The position numbers and the translations under genes are program-made. From positions 10,370,002 through 10,434,001 of the forward strand of contig NC_047071.1 of NCBI RefSeq assembly GCF_902459465.1: a stretch of DNA of 64,000 bases, read 5' to 3'. The stretch comes from Asterias rubens. Taxonomy: Eukaryota; Echinodermata; Asteroidea; Forcipulatida; Asteriidae. This document shows positions 21,156-32,068 of the stretch, piece by piece (within the stretch, counting starts at the first letter, position 1; every line of letters begins with the position of its first letter). Under the pieces are notes generated by a model. The model ran no database searches. It was not told the DNA's origin and saw nothing but the letters and a program-made list of their open reading frames with translations.

Positions 21156-24100
21156 CCACAGAGCTCCAGTGTGAAGGGGCCGACCAGGCGTTTTTAAACC
21201 GTATTTCTGATCAACTTCTGGGAGGTATAGCGGGTATTGGTATTGCCATGGGTATGGAGACGGGTTTATTTGATGTGCTGATTACCCTGGGGGAGAATCC
21301 AAACACAAGCCAGCAGATTGCAGACACGGCTGGGATGAAAGAAAGGTATTCAATTTAGTTCTTCAAGATTTGCGCCATATGGCTCATGCAAATTCTACCT
21401 CCATGCATGCCATGGTGGAAGCCCTTCTTTATTTCTATCTGTTTAAATAAATTCTCTGTTGTGTCTCCAAGTTTATACTTCTTCTTCTTCTTCTTCTTCT
21501 TATAGTATTTAGTAATAGTATAGGCCTACTGTACTACACACGCCTTACTTCTAGAAACTATAAAAAAATAAGGCTCTCCACGGGGGTCACATGTAAGTAA
21601 TATCGTACTATTATGAAATGCAAAAGTAGCAGTGCTAAAGTGCAAGTGGGCAACTGGTGGCTGGCTTGGTTAACAGAGCCTAAACTATAGTTTCTAGAAA
21701 GTAGAAGTGGCGCTTGCGGCTTGGGACGATTTTTTTTTTTTTTAAGATTGTGCTTGGAATCGCATGATGAGGGGTCATATCATATGGTTTGCTGCTTGTT
21801 TCAAGTCCATGTCATCAAATGTCTTGATTTTGATTTGAGTATGTGTCAGCTACTTCGTCATTTATTTTCAATCTAGGGTTTATATTTCTATGACTCATTT
21901 CTGGACCCCACTCACTGGAGTGCTGTTGTGATGAATTTCCCTTCAAAATCCTGGTGAGAGTGCTGATTGATGTATAGCTCAGTGATGGGAAAGCTTGAAA
22001 GTGATGGGATAGCTCAGTGATGGGAAAGCTTGAAAGTAAACGTATGACCACCAGACACTAAGTCAGGCAGTCTATTAGTATAATGAGTGAATAATAGTAC
22101 CTACCTCATCTTGTTTATAAACAAAATGATATTCAAGTTGACTTTGAGTCGGATAGGCCTAAATATCTTAAAATTCCGTTGAGTACATATGAAAGTTCAC
22201 TGAAGGCCCTATAGATTTTCTGGTCAAGCAAAAGTTGTTTTTGTTCCACAAAGCTGAGCCCTGAAAATGTTTCTTGCTTTTTGTGTCTGTTTTTCTAATA
22301 ATAATAACTGGATTTACAAAAAATGCGAACCAAGGAGAAAAGTTCACAGATCAAAGTGATGGTGACAACCAGCTACAGATTTGAGAACAGGTGAGTCTTT
22401 AGAAAATTTTTTGACAGGACAGCAGAACAGTCTGAGCGTTTTTAATGGGGACAGAAAGACAGTTCCACTAGAGGCAGCAGTGGAAAATAACTCTCTCACC
22501 GGCTAGTCTGTTTCTAGTTTCTACTCGTTTGGTTTAGATTACATTATTGATCATAGCTTCTGTTCTACTTCTTTTCACAGATATGTGAAAGAGTGGTTGG
22601 GATGCATGGCTGCTGCTGATATTATTAAGTTCGATGGGAAAACGGAAACCTACTGGCTCCCGACCAACCGATCAAACATCATGGAACTGAAAGCTGTTGC
22701 TTTAACAGCACCCACTTTGTACGGAGGATTCTTCAAAGTTGCAGAATGTTTCAGAAAGGATGGACCATCAGGTGACAAAAATTAAACCTGAATGCGTGGG
22801 TTTCTTTTGAATGCCCCCCTTGGCAAGGCACTAAGCCGAAGAAGCATATAACATGTAGTGTTTGCCTTGTCCTTCGGTGTGTGAGCGGCACACAGGCTTA
22901 TGGGGGCCCCCTTGGTGGGTCTTTAGACCCCACAAGCATGGACCCTACAATATTTATTCAACCTGGACCCCACAAGGGAATACTTTAGAAAAGGGAATAA
23001 CAGAACAGTAATGACAGGACCCGACAAACCTGATATGCCTGATCTGTAAGGTTGTATTTGGGTGCGTATGTTTGTGCGCGCAATATTTGCCCAAGCTAAA
23101 ACTCAAGGAAGACTTGGCATATCAACTCCAAATATGGTTTGTTGGTTAATTCTTTGGACCCCCAAGAAGCCTATTGTTTTTTGGAATATCCATAGGTTGA
23201 ATATCAAGGTCAGTATGGGAACAAACAAAAAATGTTTTCCGAGCAATAACTCAAGAATGAGATTAATCTCATCTGTGTGGTATTTGTGTTTGTCAACTCG
23301 CACCAGTCTTGCTGGATCATAACAATTTGCCAACCCAAAGCACCTTTCGTACTAGACAAGTTTCACTGGAATTTCACTTAGAAATTCAGTGGAACTTTTC
23401 ACACTAAAGGCCAAGTCACACTGCAGCGATAACGAACACGATCACGACGCAAAGACATCGCGTTATATTGGTTGAATGAGCATGTACGTATTCTGCATGG
23501 AGCAATTCAACCAATAGAATGCCATCTCAGACTCTTTGCATCATGATTGTGTTTTTTTTTATCACTGCAGTGTGACCCAGCCCTTTAATCCTAACTTAAA
23601 TTGTTAATCCTGATAAACTCGCTTCGCTTTGATAAATAGCTACCACTATGTACTTGGGAAGCGAACTACTGTGTTCATTTTTTCTTTTTTTCCCTAACAA
23701 ATTTAATCAGGTGTGATCAAGCATAAAGTAGGGTTAAAAAATCTCAAGGAAGTTTAATTCCTGGGAATTGGCTCTGTAATTTGAAAATATCCCTGGAAAA
23801 AAAGTACAATTTGGTTTTGAAATGCTTTCATTTGATAAATTAATTACCTGTTGTCTTTTGTCACCTCTTCTCTTTATCTCTTATTAAGGTGTACCATATA
23901 ATGCCTATCATAAGTTTGATGAGCTGATGGCTTTGACGCAAGGCCCCTTTTTTAGGGATCAGCTAGTCCAGAAGTTCATTCCATCCGTGCCCGAGTTGCA
24001 CCAACAGCTAAGTAAGAAATAAAGGCTCAAATCCCCAAGATAGCAGGGATTGCTTGTAGTGTAGAAGTGTTACTAGACCAGAACTTAGTTTTCTAGACAA

Positions 24101-25700
24101 GAATCAAAATGAGTTAAAGGGAAGGTACACGCTTGGTAATTACTCAAAACAAATATCAACTCAAAAACTGACTTGGTAATGAGCATTGGAGAGCTGTTGA
24201 TAGTATAAACCATTGTGAGAAACAGCTCCCTCTGAAAGAGCATAGATTTTGAGAAAGAGGTAATTTCTCACTAAAATAATAAAAGACTTCTAGCTAGAAG
24301 TCTTTTATTCCTATCTGAAAGCACACAAATTCGTCCAGTAAGGGTGTTGTTTTTCTCATCATTTTCTCGCAACTTAGATGACCAATTGAGCTCAAATTTT
24401 CACAGGCTTGTTATTTTATGCTTATGTTGGGATACACAAAGTGAGAAGACTGGTCTTTGACAATTACCAAAGGTGTACTTTTCCTTTAAACGGTTTAGAT
24501 AAGTTACCTTTTGTCTTTTGTGTAAGTGTACATTGTTACTCAAGAGAGGGTATTATCTGATTCATGGTCAACATTTTTTCACAAAGCTATTTAAAACAAG
24601 ACCGCCAGGCTTGTCTGGTCATGAGTTTACTGGCCCCGATGCTGAAATCACACGCCTTGAGCCTGCGTTCCAGTATAAATTTCGAAATCAAATTTGTGGA
24701 TAATTACTTCTTTCTCGAAAACTATGTTACTTCAAAGGGAGCCAATTCTCACAATATTTATACTATCAACAGCTCCCCATTACTTGTTACCAAGTAAGGT
24801 TTTATGTTACTAATTATTTCGAGTAATTACCAGCAGTGTCCACTGCCTTTAAGCAGGTCCCAATTAATGTGCCTGAGACTTGCACAGTCTATTTCGTACA
24901 GTTGCTCGAGCAGAAAACATTGCCTAGCAACTTTCTTCTAGGTAATAACTAGCAGGATACCAGTCCCAAATGGTGCAATGGTATTTTGGCTGGTATACCC
25001 TCATTCCTGTAAGTAATTATTTTTGTAGTGCTTAGCTATATATTGTGCTCTGAAAGCAAATCTATGAAATTGGACCCTGGTAATTTAAAGTACCTTCTTA
25101 ACTCTTTGTTTTATTTTAGTAACTGGACTGGAGGTGTTGGACATCGGATGTGGAGAAGGCATCTCCACTTTTGCCATGGCCAGACACTTTCCCAAGAGTA
25201 AATTTTACGGTGTGGATCTATCCCAATCGGCCCTCGCCAAAGCTCGAGATAAAGAGGATGAGATGGGTCTTACTAACGTCGAGTTCATCAATGCGGATAT
25301 CACACAAATGCCCTCTGACTGGACGGACAAGTTTGACTACCTGTTCATGCATTTTGTCCTTCATGATCTCTCGTACCCCACTAAGGCTCTCCGAGAGATG
25401 CATCGGGTACTCAAGCCAGGAGGAACACTCTCAGTCGTCGAAAGCAATACTCATTCAAACCTCCAAGAAAACTTGGATATGCGAGACCGGGAGAATATTC
25501 TAATTGAATATATTTATAGTCTACTGAATTGTATGCCAACATCTCTATATCCGGGAGATGGGGCAGCAGGTTTGGGGGCAATGTGGGGTCGTGAGAAAGC
25601 TAAAGAGTCACTGGAACAGGCCAACTTCCGAGTTGTTATGGTAACTGAAGCTTATAAAGAAGGGGTACATCTAATGTGTAAGAAACCAATGACTAGCTAA
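21149..25700 (+). CDS. SAM-dependent methyltransferase with N-terminal winged helix, four exons, 363 aa
   Basis: Exons: 21149-21345, 22581-22771, 23889-24011, 25120-25700 (TAA). Phases 2, 1 and 1 fit at each junction. Residues 1 to about 110 form a helical dimerisation/winged-helix region (LLGGIAGIGIAMGMETGLFD, then WLGCMAAADIIKFDG). The Rossmann fold begins with motif I VLDIGCGEG (about 176-184), the ribose-binding acid in FYGVDLSQSAL, and motif II around EFINADITQMP. The hydrophobic FDYLFMHFVLHDL and VLKPGGTL strands follow. This architecture resembles the Rv2258c-type methyltransferases found in bacteria and many invertebrates. The substrate cannot be read from sequence. The duplicated leader with its upstream frame may lower translation. 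Confidence 0.9.
21346..22580. other. Methyltransferase intron 1
   Basis: It contains a TTC microsatellite (about seven units) at 21479-21500 and an inverted repeat around 21548-21705 (TTCTAGAAACTAT facing ATAGTTTCTAGAA), probably a small MITE. A short direct repeat of GTGATGGGAAAGCTTGAAAGT lies near 21981-22037. I see no coding frame. Confidence 0.5.
22772..23888. other. Methyltransferase intron 2 with a MITE at 23406-23587
   Basis: The element ends are AAAGGCCAAGTCACACTGCAGCGATAA and TTATCACTGCAGTGTGACCCAGCCCTTT, a good inverted repeat; inside, TTGGTTGAATGAGC faces GGAGCAATTCAACCAA. The rest is AT-rich with no supported frame. Confidence 0.65.
24116..24490 (+). mobile_element. MITE family E1, copy 2 (diverged), in methyltransferase intron 3
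   Basis: It has the family ends in worn form (GCTTGGTAATTACTC on the left, CAATTACCAAAGGTGTAC on the right). The central hairpin is replaced by the short palindrome AAAGACTTCTAGCTAGAAGTCTTT. Confidence 0.7.
24650..24853 (-). mobile_element. MITE family E1, copy 3, partial and inverted
   Basis: Only one half is present, in the opposite orientation to the previous copy, ending TAATTACCAGCAGTGTCCACTGCCTTTAA. From 24856 to 25075 a second element type follows (GGTCCCAATTAATG ... ATGAAATTGGACCC), also seen at 42330-42532 and in part at 25747-25985. Confidence 0.65.
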
Positions 25701-26189
25701 ACGTCTGCTAATTGGTTTGGGGTTAACTGAAATGTCCTGTTGGCCCAATTTCATAGAGCTGCTTAACAGCAAGTGTTGTGTTACATATGTAACTGCGCAG
25801 GTTTCCACTGCATAGCCCTGCTTATCGTAAGCACACAAAACGACGAGCTATTTTTCTGGTGCTTACTGTATGAAAACACTAATTGTGAACGTGCAAGCTC
25901 ACCAAGCTGGTCGCCTAATGCTCTTGCTAATTTGGGAAATACACTTATACTCGGGAGAAGCATTTGTAAATATTTATGACTTGACCATTGCTGGCTGACC
26001 ACCAGATGGCCATTGGCAAAATATTATGAACATTCCTAGGAATGGTGAGCAGTGGTCAAGGTTTCAATGTATCAATGTTTTATTTGACCCTGCTTGTCCA
26101 CATTTGCAGTACTGATAATACACCTGTACATACTGTACATGCAAGTACTTCAGTAATGCCATCAATGTACACTCACATAAATGAATAAA
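25701..26189 (+). other. Methyltransferase 3' untranslated region with poly(A) signals
   Basis: Canonical AATAAA hexamers at 26184-26189 and 26194-26199 give a 3' UTR of about 0.5 kb. The left part (about 25747-25985) contains the CCCAATTTCATAGAGCTGCTTA dispersed element. Confidence 0.5.
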
Positions 26190-26261
26190 TTTAAATAAAA
26201 ACGAATACAACTCAATTATGAAGTAATTTCACCTTTTGTCCACTCTTAGTGAAGCAGTGAG

Positions 26262-26410
26262 TGTTAACGATATAGCGTACCGGACTTGATCACTGGCGTT
26301 TCTAATCAACAGAGTGAGGGTTTGAGTCCAGGTGTTGAGACTTTTGTCCCTGCAAGACACTTAAAAAACAGGGGCTCAAAGGTCAGATGTAATTTTGCTA
26401 TGTACTTGTC
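26262..26410 (+). mobile_element. SINE family 2, degenerate copy
   Basis: GGACTTGATCACTGGCG and GAGGGTTTGAGTCCAGG correspond to the anticodon region and B box of the copy at 5813, followed by TTGTCCCTGCAAGACACTTA. The A-box region is badly eroded. Confidence 0.55.
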
Positions 26411-26800
26411 TCCAAATATTAATAGTCTTTTTGAAAGTGGAAAGACAATTTTAAAGTCTCTACTTAAACCCAAAATGGTGTAAAACATATTGAATTTTAT
26501 AATCCTTCTCGTGTGAAATTTGTTGTAAAAAAATCATCCACATTTCAAACACATGGGTCTGTATTTGGTAAGGGGAATTTTCTGTACTTTCCAGTATTTC
26601 CAAGATTATTCCTTTAGAACAGCAATGAATTTGAACTTTTGACTGACAACAAATTCCTCTTTGGAATGTGCAGACCCATTTGTTTTTGACATTCCACGGA
26701 TTCATGTTTCAAATTGAGCTCTGAAAGAGTTAGGTATATAAAAGAAAAGGGCATAACAAAACATTTCAATGTGAGGTAAACAAGACTTGTATTTTTTTTT

Positions 26801-27136
26801 TAAGCCATTATACACTTTCGGTTAAACAGTATTGTCCAAGTCCCACACTTCGTGTATCACTACTTATATATAAAATAACGAACCTGTGAAAATTTAGGTT
26901 CATTTGGTCATCGGAGTCGGGAGAAAATAACGGGAAAACCCATTCTTGTTTCCGCATGTTTCGCCGTGTCATGACATGTGTTTAAAATAAATCCGTAATT
27001 CTCGCTAACGAGAATTTATATTGTTTTAATGTTTTCTCAAAAAGTAAAGTACTTCAAGAGAAGTCTTTCACCATTACCTTCTGTAAATCCTGTAAAAAAA
27101 ATTGTTTTTCTGTACCGAAAGTGTATAATGGCTTTA
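26801..27136. mobile_element. MITE with 20-base terminal inverted repeats
   Basis: The left end TAAGCCATTATACACTTTCG pairs with the right end CGAAAGTGTATAATGGCTTT. Inside, ATTTATATTGTT-type AT-rich sequence holds no frame. Confidence 0.75.
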
Positions 27137-27252
27137 ATCAGTATTACTTCAGATGGCAGGCAGAAATTCGCCTTTGAAATTCGCTCTTGAAGGGGCACCC
27201 CATGGGGCATTGCTTAGTTGGATGCATTAATGTGTTTTTTGTGTGTTTGCAG

Positions 27253-27410
27253 TCAATGTGCTAGTATGCCCTCCGGACAAGCAGGACTCGCCTGTCTTGC
27301 ACTATCCTGGCTATCATTGTCTAGTAGAAAATGGTATGGGGCTACGTACATTAACACCACGTCTCAACTTGCCCCGTCGGCTACTAAAAACTCTCCAACC
27401 AACTTGTTGA
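27253..27410 (+). other. Possible unassigned exon or old open frame
   Basis: A 3' splice-like GTGTGTTTGCAG precedes a frame reading VLVCPPDKQDSPVLHYPGYH, then VENGMGLRTLTPRLNLPRRL, and ending in TGA at 27408-27410. There is no ATG, and no partner exon can be identified. The composition looks more protein-like than its surroundings, but I cannot name a family; a retroelement remnant is possible. Confidence 0.15.
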
Positions 27411-27765
27411 AAATGCTAATGTTTCTTCTTTTTCAGCTGTGAGTAATTATTCACTTTTAAAAATGTGTTAATATATTTTTGAGTGTGTGGACGTTGACAA
27501 TTCGACTGGTTGTGATCACTTCCATTAATTAAATGGTAAAAGAAACATGTATCACAATACACGAACATGCTTAAAAATCTGTTCTACTAAAACTTCCTAG
27601 AGCAAGTAAAATGCAAAGTTTACTAGCTTAAGCCCAAGGTCCGAAGAGGTTTTTGCACAGTACAGGAAGATGATAAGGTTGACTCCATGTTAAAAAAGAA
27701 ATGTGTTTATTACTACTGGCACTTCACATACATGTAAACATCAACAAAATGAAGATCAATTTGAA

Positions 27766-28149
27766 TGGACACTTTACCTTCAGATTAGGCTCATTTGAGC
27801 GTTTGTCATAAAATTATTATTTTTGGAAAATAATTTCAAATTTGAGTTATAAATATTCACAACAGTCGCAAATAATCTCAGAATTGTGTGGTTTACGATT
27901 TCCTTCTTAAACTAACACGGTCTGTACTCTGTGCAGTAAAAGATATTGTTCTACACGATGGCAGACCCCGTTAGTTCATGAAGTCTCAGGGAAAACCACA
28001 CAATTCCAGGGATAATATGTGTAAATTTGATTCACACAAATTCCAGGGATAATATGTGTAAATTTGATCAATTCTACTTCTTTCCAACCATATTTTATGA
28101 CAAACACTTTTCAAGCTCAAATGCCCAGTCTGAAGGCACCGTGTCCCTC
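27766..28149. mobile_element. Imperfect hairpin MITE
   Basis: Outer arms GGACACTTTACCTTCAGATTAGGC and GCCCAGTCTGAAGGCACCGTGTCC pair; further in, GCGTTTGTCATAAAAT faces ATTTTATGACAAACAC, and AACTAACACGGTCTG faces CAGACCCCGTTAGTT. An internal 34-base direct duplication (CACACAAATTCCAGGG-type unit) sits at about 27999-28067. Confidence 0.7.
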
Positions 28150-28150
28150 T

Positions 28151-28284
28151 AGGCCTGGTTCATACTTAAAGTAAAAGCAAAGCGAATTTTTGCACTGCAA
28201 ACAATCAGTCGTGCTATTTTCTAATTAGGCCTTCATTGTAAAAAAAATTCACTTTGCTTGCGTGAAAAACGAATCCAGGCTGCT
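28151..28284. mobile_element. Small MITE
   Basis: CTAGGCCTGGTTCATACTTAAAG... on the left and ...CGAATCCAGGCTGCTAG on the right, with inner arms GCAAAGCGAATTTTT and AAAAATTCACTTTGC, form an inverted-repeat unit directly abutting the preceding element. Confidence 0.6.
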
Positions 28285-28380
28285 AGACGAACATGCTGGA
28301 GACCCAAAACAGGATAAATTTTCAAGTAATTCTTATAAATTACCACAAATGAAAACTTTAGTTGAGACAAATTGGTGATG

Positions 28381-30267
28381 TTACTTGTGAGAGGAAAACA
28401 ACCGAAAAATTGAAGTGTACCATCGCTTGTTTGGGGATGAAGAAGATGGCATACTGTGACTTTCCATTATACTACAAGTAGGTGAGCTGGATTGAGAATC
28501 AAAACTCACACTAGAAGTTAATGAAGATCTACATGTAGAACGAAATACCCTGAAAAGACTGTCTTTAAATTTATCACTGATATCGTTAGAATGAATACAA
28601 CATTTAGACATCAGTGCGTCAGGCACTTGGCATCGTTCTATCCCTAAACAAATGGGTATTATTAAGTTTGTACTCCCCCTTTCTATTGAGTGTGTTAAAC
28701 TCAAATTCATCACATATTTGAAGTACTCGTCGTCAATTGACTTGGGTGTGAGAAGTAACAAAATCTTCTCAGTATTCTTGATGGCTTTCACAAGCTCATC
28801 GCTCTTAAATGTTCCTGGCGTGTCGTCTCTGCCATTTTTGAATCCTCGAAGATGTTTGTCTTCTAAGAGGTGAAAGATGCAATCGGCTTTATCTGCATCG
28901 TCATCATGGGAAAAAATAACGAAATTGTACAATTGACATTGGTCGTTAGTTTCTTTGCTACACGATAAAGGAACCTGACATTGGTCATTAGTTTCTTTGC
29001 TGTACGATGTAGGGACCTGACATTGGTCATTAGTTTCTTTGCTGTATGATGTAGGGACCTGACATTGGTCATTAGTTTCTTTGGTACTTGATGCAGGGAC
29101 CTGATGTTGGTCATTAGTTTCTTTGCTACTCAATGCAGAGCCCCCACATTGGTCATTAGTTTCTTTACTACTCGTTGCAGAGATCCGACACTGGCCACTA
29201 GTCTCAGACCTCTGACACTGTTTTTTACTTGCTGTGCTGCTCATTGCAGAGCTCTGACATTGGTCATTAGTTTCCTCACTACTAAATAAAGAGGAGCCCT
29301 GACATTGGTCATTAGTTTCCTCACTACTAAATAAAGAGGAGCCCTGACATTGGTCATTAGTTTCTTTATTACTCAATGCAGAGCCCTGATACTGGTCATT
29401 AGTTTCTTTACTACCCAATAGGCCCTGGTCATTAGTGTCTGCACTGCTTTTACCAGCACAGCCATGATTTGTTGGTAGTTCACCAATATTATTGGCTTTG
29501 CATGATTTCTCTGTGTTAAATTGTTGCTGAGTACCCGATAAGAATGGATGGGATTGGTCTGACAAGATAGTTAACTGTTCTAAGTTATCACTTGTCAGTG
29601 AAGCACTGTTTACAGGCTCTTCCATCTCTTCAACCTTAATTTGAACTGAACACCCACGATTTTCCATGCAGGAGGTTCCATGACTGTCTGCTGACTGAGA
29701 CAGACCAACCTCTCGGCTGGCGAAGGAAAATTCTGACAGCTCCAACTGAATTGACTTCTCCGACTCTTCAAGTTGCCCCATCTGATTCTGGGTTTCTCTG
29801 CTTAGTGTAACTGTTCCACAGGCTGACGACAAAGGCAAAACTGATTGAGAGGTAAGTTGGTGGCTCGAGCATACTGTATAACTTGACTGTGGCAGTAACT
29901 CTTGTGATACGTTGTCGACGCTATTCGGGGTACTTGTAAGTTCTCCACAGTCCGATGACAGTGACATGGGGCAGTCCAAAGTACCGCCATAGCTTGAAGA
30001 GGAACAAATAATTGACCCCGAATTCAGATGACTGTGCGTAGTTGACATGCACTCCTTATCATCGGCAGATGATTTGAAAACTGACCTTTTTTCTGTTAAT
30101 GATGGGGAAGCAGCCTGAGCCAGCCTGGGATCCAACTGATGGTTTGGATGTGAAAACGATGACATCTCTAAAGCCAGATGGGCATTTGAATACAAAGCAG
30201 TTCTGATGCCATTCAACTCGTCTACAAGTAATCTTCTTGTCCAGTTGCTATGTTTACAGCTTGCCAT
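28381..30267 (-). CDS. TIR-domain adaptor, TICAM/TRIF-like, with tandem ETNDQ repeats, 628 aa
   Basis: This is one uninterrupted frame. Residues 1-280 are Ser/Gln-rich and probably disordered. About residues 287-445 are tandem repeats of 14-15 residues with the core KETNDQCQ (ten good copies, a DTNDQ variant just before and two worn ones). The TIR domain starts at 446 with YNFVIFSHDDDADKAD (box 1). Box 2 is RDDTPG (RDxxPG form, about 480-485), followed by LVKAIKNTEKILLLLTP. TIR adaptors relay Toll-like receptor signals through TIR-TIR contacts. The YNFVI start and the late position of the TIR in a long disordered protein resemble TICAM1 (TRIF). I see no RHIM motif in the 50-residue Ser-rich tail. 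The start at 30265-30267 is the only in-frame ATG, since a TGA lies 14 codons upstream. A minus-strand AATAAA at 27706-27711 may end the transcript. The TIR call is firm; TICAM orthology is less so. Confidence 0.8.
   Translation of the reverse strand: MASCKHSNWTRRLLVDELNGIRTALYSNAHLALEMSSFSHPNHQLDPRLAQAASPSLTEKRSVFKSSADDKECMSTTHSHLNSGSIICSSSSYGGTLDCPMSLSSDCGELTSTPNSVDNVSQELLPQSSYTVCSSHQLTSQSVLPLSSACGTVTLSRETQNQMGQLEESEKSIQLELSEFSFASREVGLSQSADSHGTSCMENRGCSVQIKVEEMEEPVNSASLTSDNLEQLTILSDQSHPFLSGTQQQFNTEKSCKANNIGELPTNHGCAGKSSADTNDQGLLGSKETNDQYQGSALSNKETNDQCQGSSLFSSEETNDQCQGSSLFSSEETNDQCQSSAMSSTASKKQCQRSETSGQCRISATSSKETNDQCGGSALSSKETNDQHQVPASSTKETNDQCQVPTSYSKETNDQCQVPTSYSKETNDQCQVPLSCSKETNDQCQLYNFVIFSHDDDADKADCIFHLLEDKHLRGFKNGRDDTPGTFKSDELVKAIKNTEKILLLLTPKSIDDEYFKYVMNLSLTHSIERGSTNLIIPICLGIERCQVPDALMSKCCIHSNDISDKFKDSLFRVFRSTCRSSLTSSVSFDSQSSSPTCSIMESHSMPSSSSPNKRWYTSIFRLFSSHK
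28933..29440 (-). repeat. Coding minisatellite of 42-45 bases in the TIR gene
   Basis: The DNA unit reads GACATTGGTCATTAGTTTCTTTGC on the plus strand and recurs with a period of 42 or 45 bases, always a multiple of three. The copies nearest the TIR domain are almost identical, pointing to recent expansion. Two units in the middle are decayed. Confidence 0.9.
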
Positions 30268-31100
30268 ATCGCCCAGAAATCTTCTGGTGCCATTGTGAAG
30301 AATCCCTCAGATGTCTCCAAGGTCTGAAGCTGATCATGACTGTAGTTCCTCTATGCAGAGGTAATGCGGCGCTTCAGTACTGCACACCTTTCCTGGATAC
30401 ATGCAAAAAATATATATAACAATTAGGTCAGTGGTTCATTAACTTATTAAAAGTAGATTGAATTGAACCTAGGCCTATTAAACAAGTAGTTGTTTTACTT
30501 TATAACCAAGTGACACAGGTAAAACTTAAACTGCAGTGCATAAAAATTCAGTGTAATTATATAGAGTATTGCCATTGTAGGGCAAGGACCAACACAAATG
30601 TTAAGACAATTTCTGACAAATCGACACAGGTTGCTTTTGACAAACCTTCACAGTTTTGCCTACAAACTGAGAATAGAAGAGTTCTGTTTTTTTTCACTTA
30701 CTTGTTTGAAAATGAAAGCTCAGACTGTGCACACTTTAATTTCACATGCATCCTAGCAAATGCAAACGAAAGTGTTAACATGGGTTGTTGAACGTGAACG
30801 GACCAGCCACCCTACACTACATCATAACAATACATGAACCAACCGTACACCAGACATTACTATTTTTGTTGATTGTCTATTTTTGGACAGGACAGGAGTG
30901 AGCCTGAGAGTGGTGTCCCCAAAATAGAGCTCATCAGCCCAAAACACACTGTCACTAAACAGTATCTCTAGTGCAGTGGTGGCGGCGGCGAAACAAACCA
31001 GACATTTTGTGTCTTGGGATGGGCATGGGATTTGTGAGAGTCATGACTGAGTCATGACGTGTTTTTTGGTGTGTTTTTTTTTGGGGGGGGGGGGGGGGCC

Positions 31101-31234
31101 GGGAAAAGTTTCCGTATGGCGCCACCACTTTTTCATTCGAAATAAAATAATATAGTATCTAATTTACCTGATTGATATATCCCTTTTTGTAAAAATGAGT
31201 GAAAAAGTGGTGGCGCCATACGGAAAGTTATCCC
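31101..31234. mobile_element. Small MITE, same family as 13782-13881
   Basis: GTTTCCGTATGGCGCCACCACTTTTTCA on the left is the near-perfect complement of TGAAAAAGTGGTGGCGCCATACGGAAAG on the right, with GGGA and TCCC at the tips. Confidence 0.8.
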
Positions 31235-31898
31235 TAATGTTAATACTAATAGATAAGATAAGGATGATATTCTTACATTAAACATGTCATGATGAACACC
31301 CATGGAATGGTAGAAATGGTTACCCGCTAGAGCTCCACTGTCCGTATAATCAGCTTGGATCGTTATGGGAATTTACCGGTGCATACTCGGTTGGTTGTCA
31401 TCGCACATTGCACAATGCATGACCTTGTTGTTTTATTGGTGGCGTAGGCCAATGGAGGGCGCTCGCACAAAAATTCACACGATGATCAACGGACAACAAA
31501 AACTCATGGACTTTTGAACGATGATGCGGGTCACGAGGTCCCGCTTCAGCCCGGGGAAATTATTACCAACAAATATAGCTGAACATAATTTATGTGCGTG
31601 TATTCTTGCACTTTGGGTATAATAATAGGCTTTTGGACCTAACAACGAATTTGTATGAGCTTCTTATACTCGTATAAACCTGTCGGATAAGACGTGCAAC
31701 CTGGAGCGCCAAAGTTTCTGCAGGAGGCCCTCCAGCATAGCACCACACAATGCACCATAGATCTTATGAGCAATAATTATTAGCCTAAAAAATAATAAAT
31801 TGAAAGTATCATCCAGTATAACATCATTATTAATTATGTCTAATTATTATTTGTTTACCCTTGTCACTGCACTCAGATTTCAGGCATTATCATCGACC

Positions 31899-32068
31899 CA
31901 CGCTTGAGCTAGACTTGATTCAAGTCCCATTCTCGTGTGAGAGGTCCCTATAGCTATTACCTCAACTTACTATGAAACACGCGCTCGCCGTCAAAATGTG
32001 GTCCCGAGAACAGTAGTTTTCTAGGGGATGGCACGGGATTGGGACTTGAGTCAAGTCTACGCTTGATC
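31899..32068. mobile_element. Small hairpin MITE
   Basis: ACGCTTGAGCTAGACTTGATTCAAGTCCC on the left pairs with GGGACTTGAGTCAAGTCTACGCTTG on the right. Both ends carry an extra direct ACGCTTGA word. Confidence 0.7.

Noticed and set aside
28863-29289. Additional repeat frames overlapping the TIR gene
   Set aside because: They are shifted readings of the same coding minisatellite; only the 628-codon frame continues into a recognisable domain.
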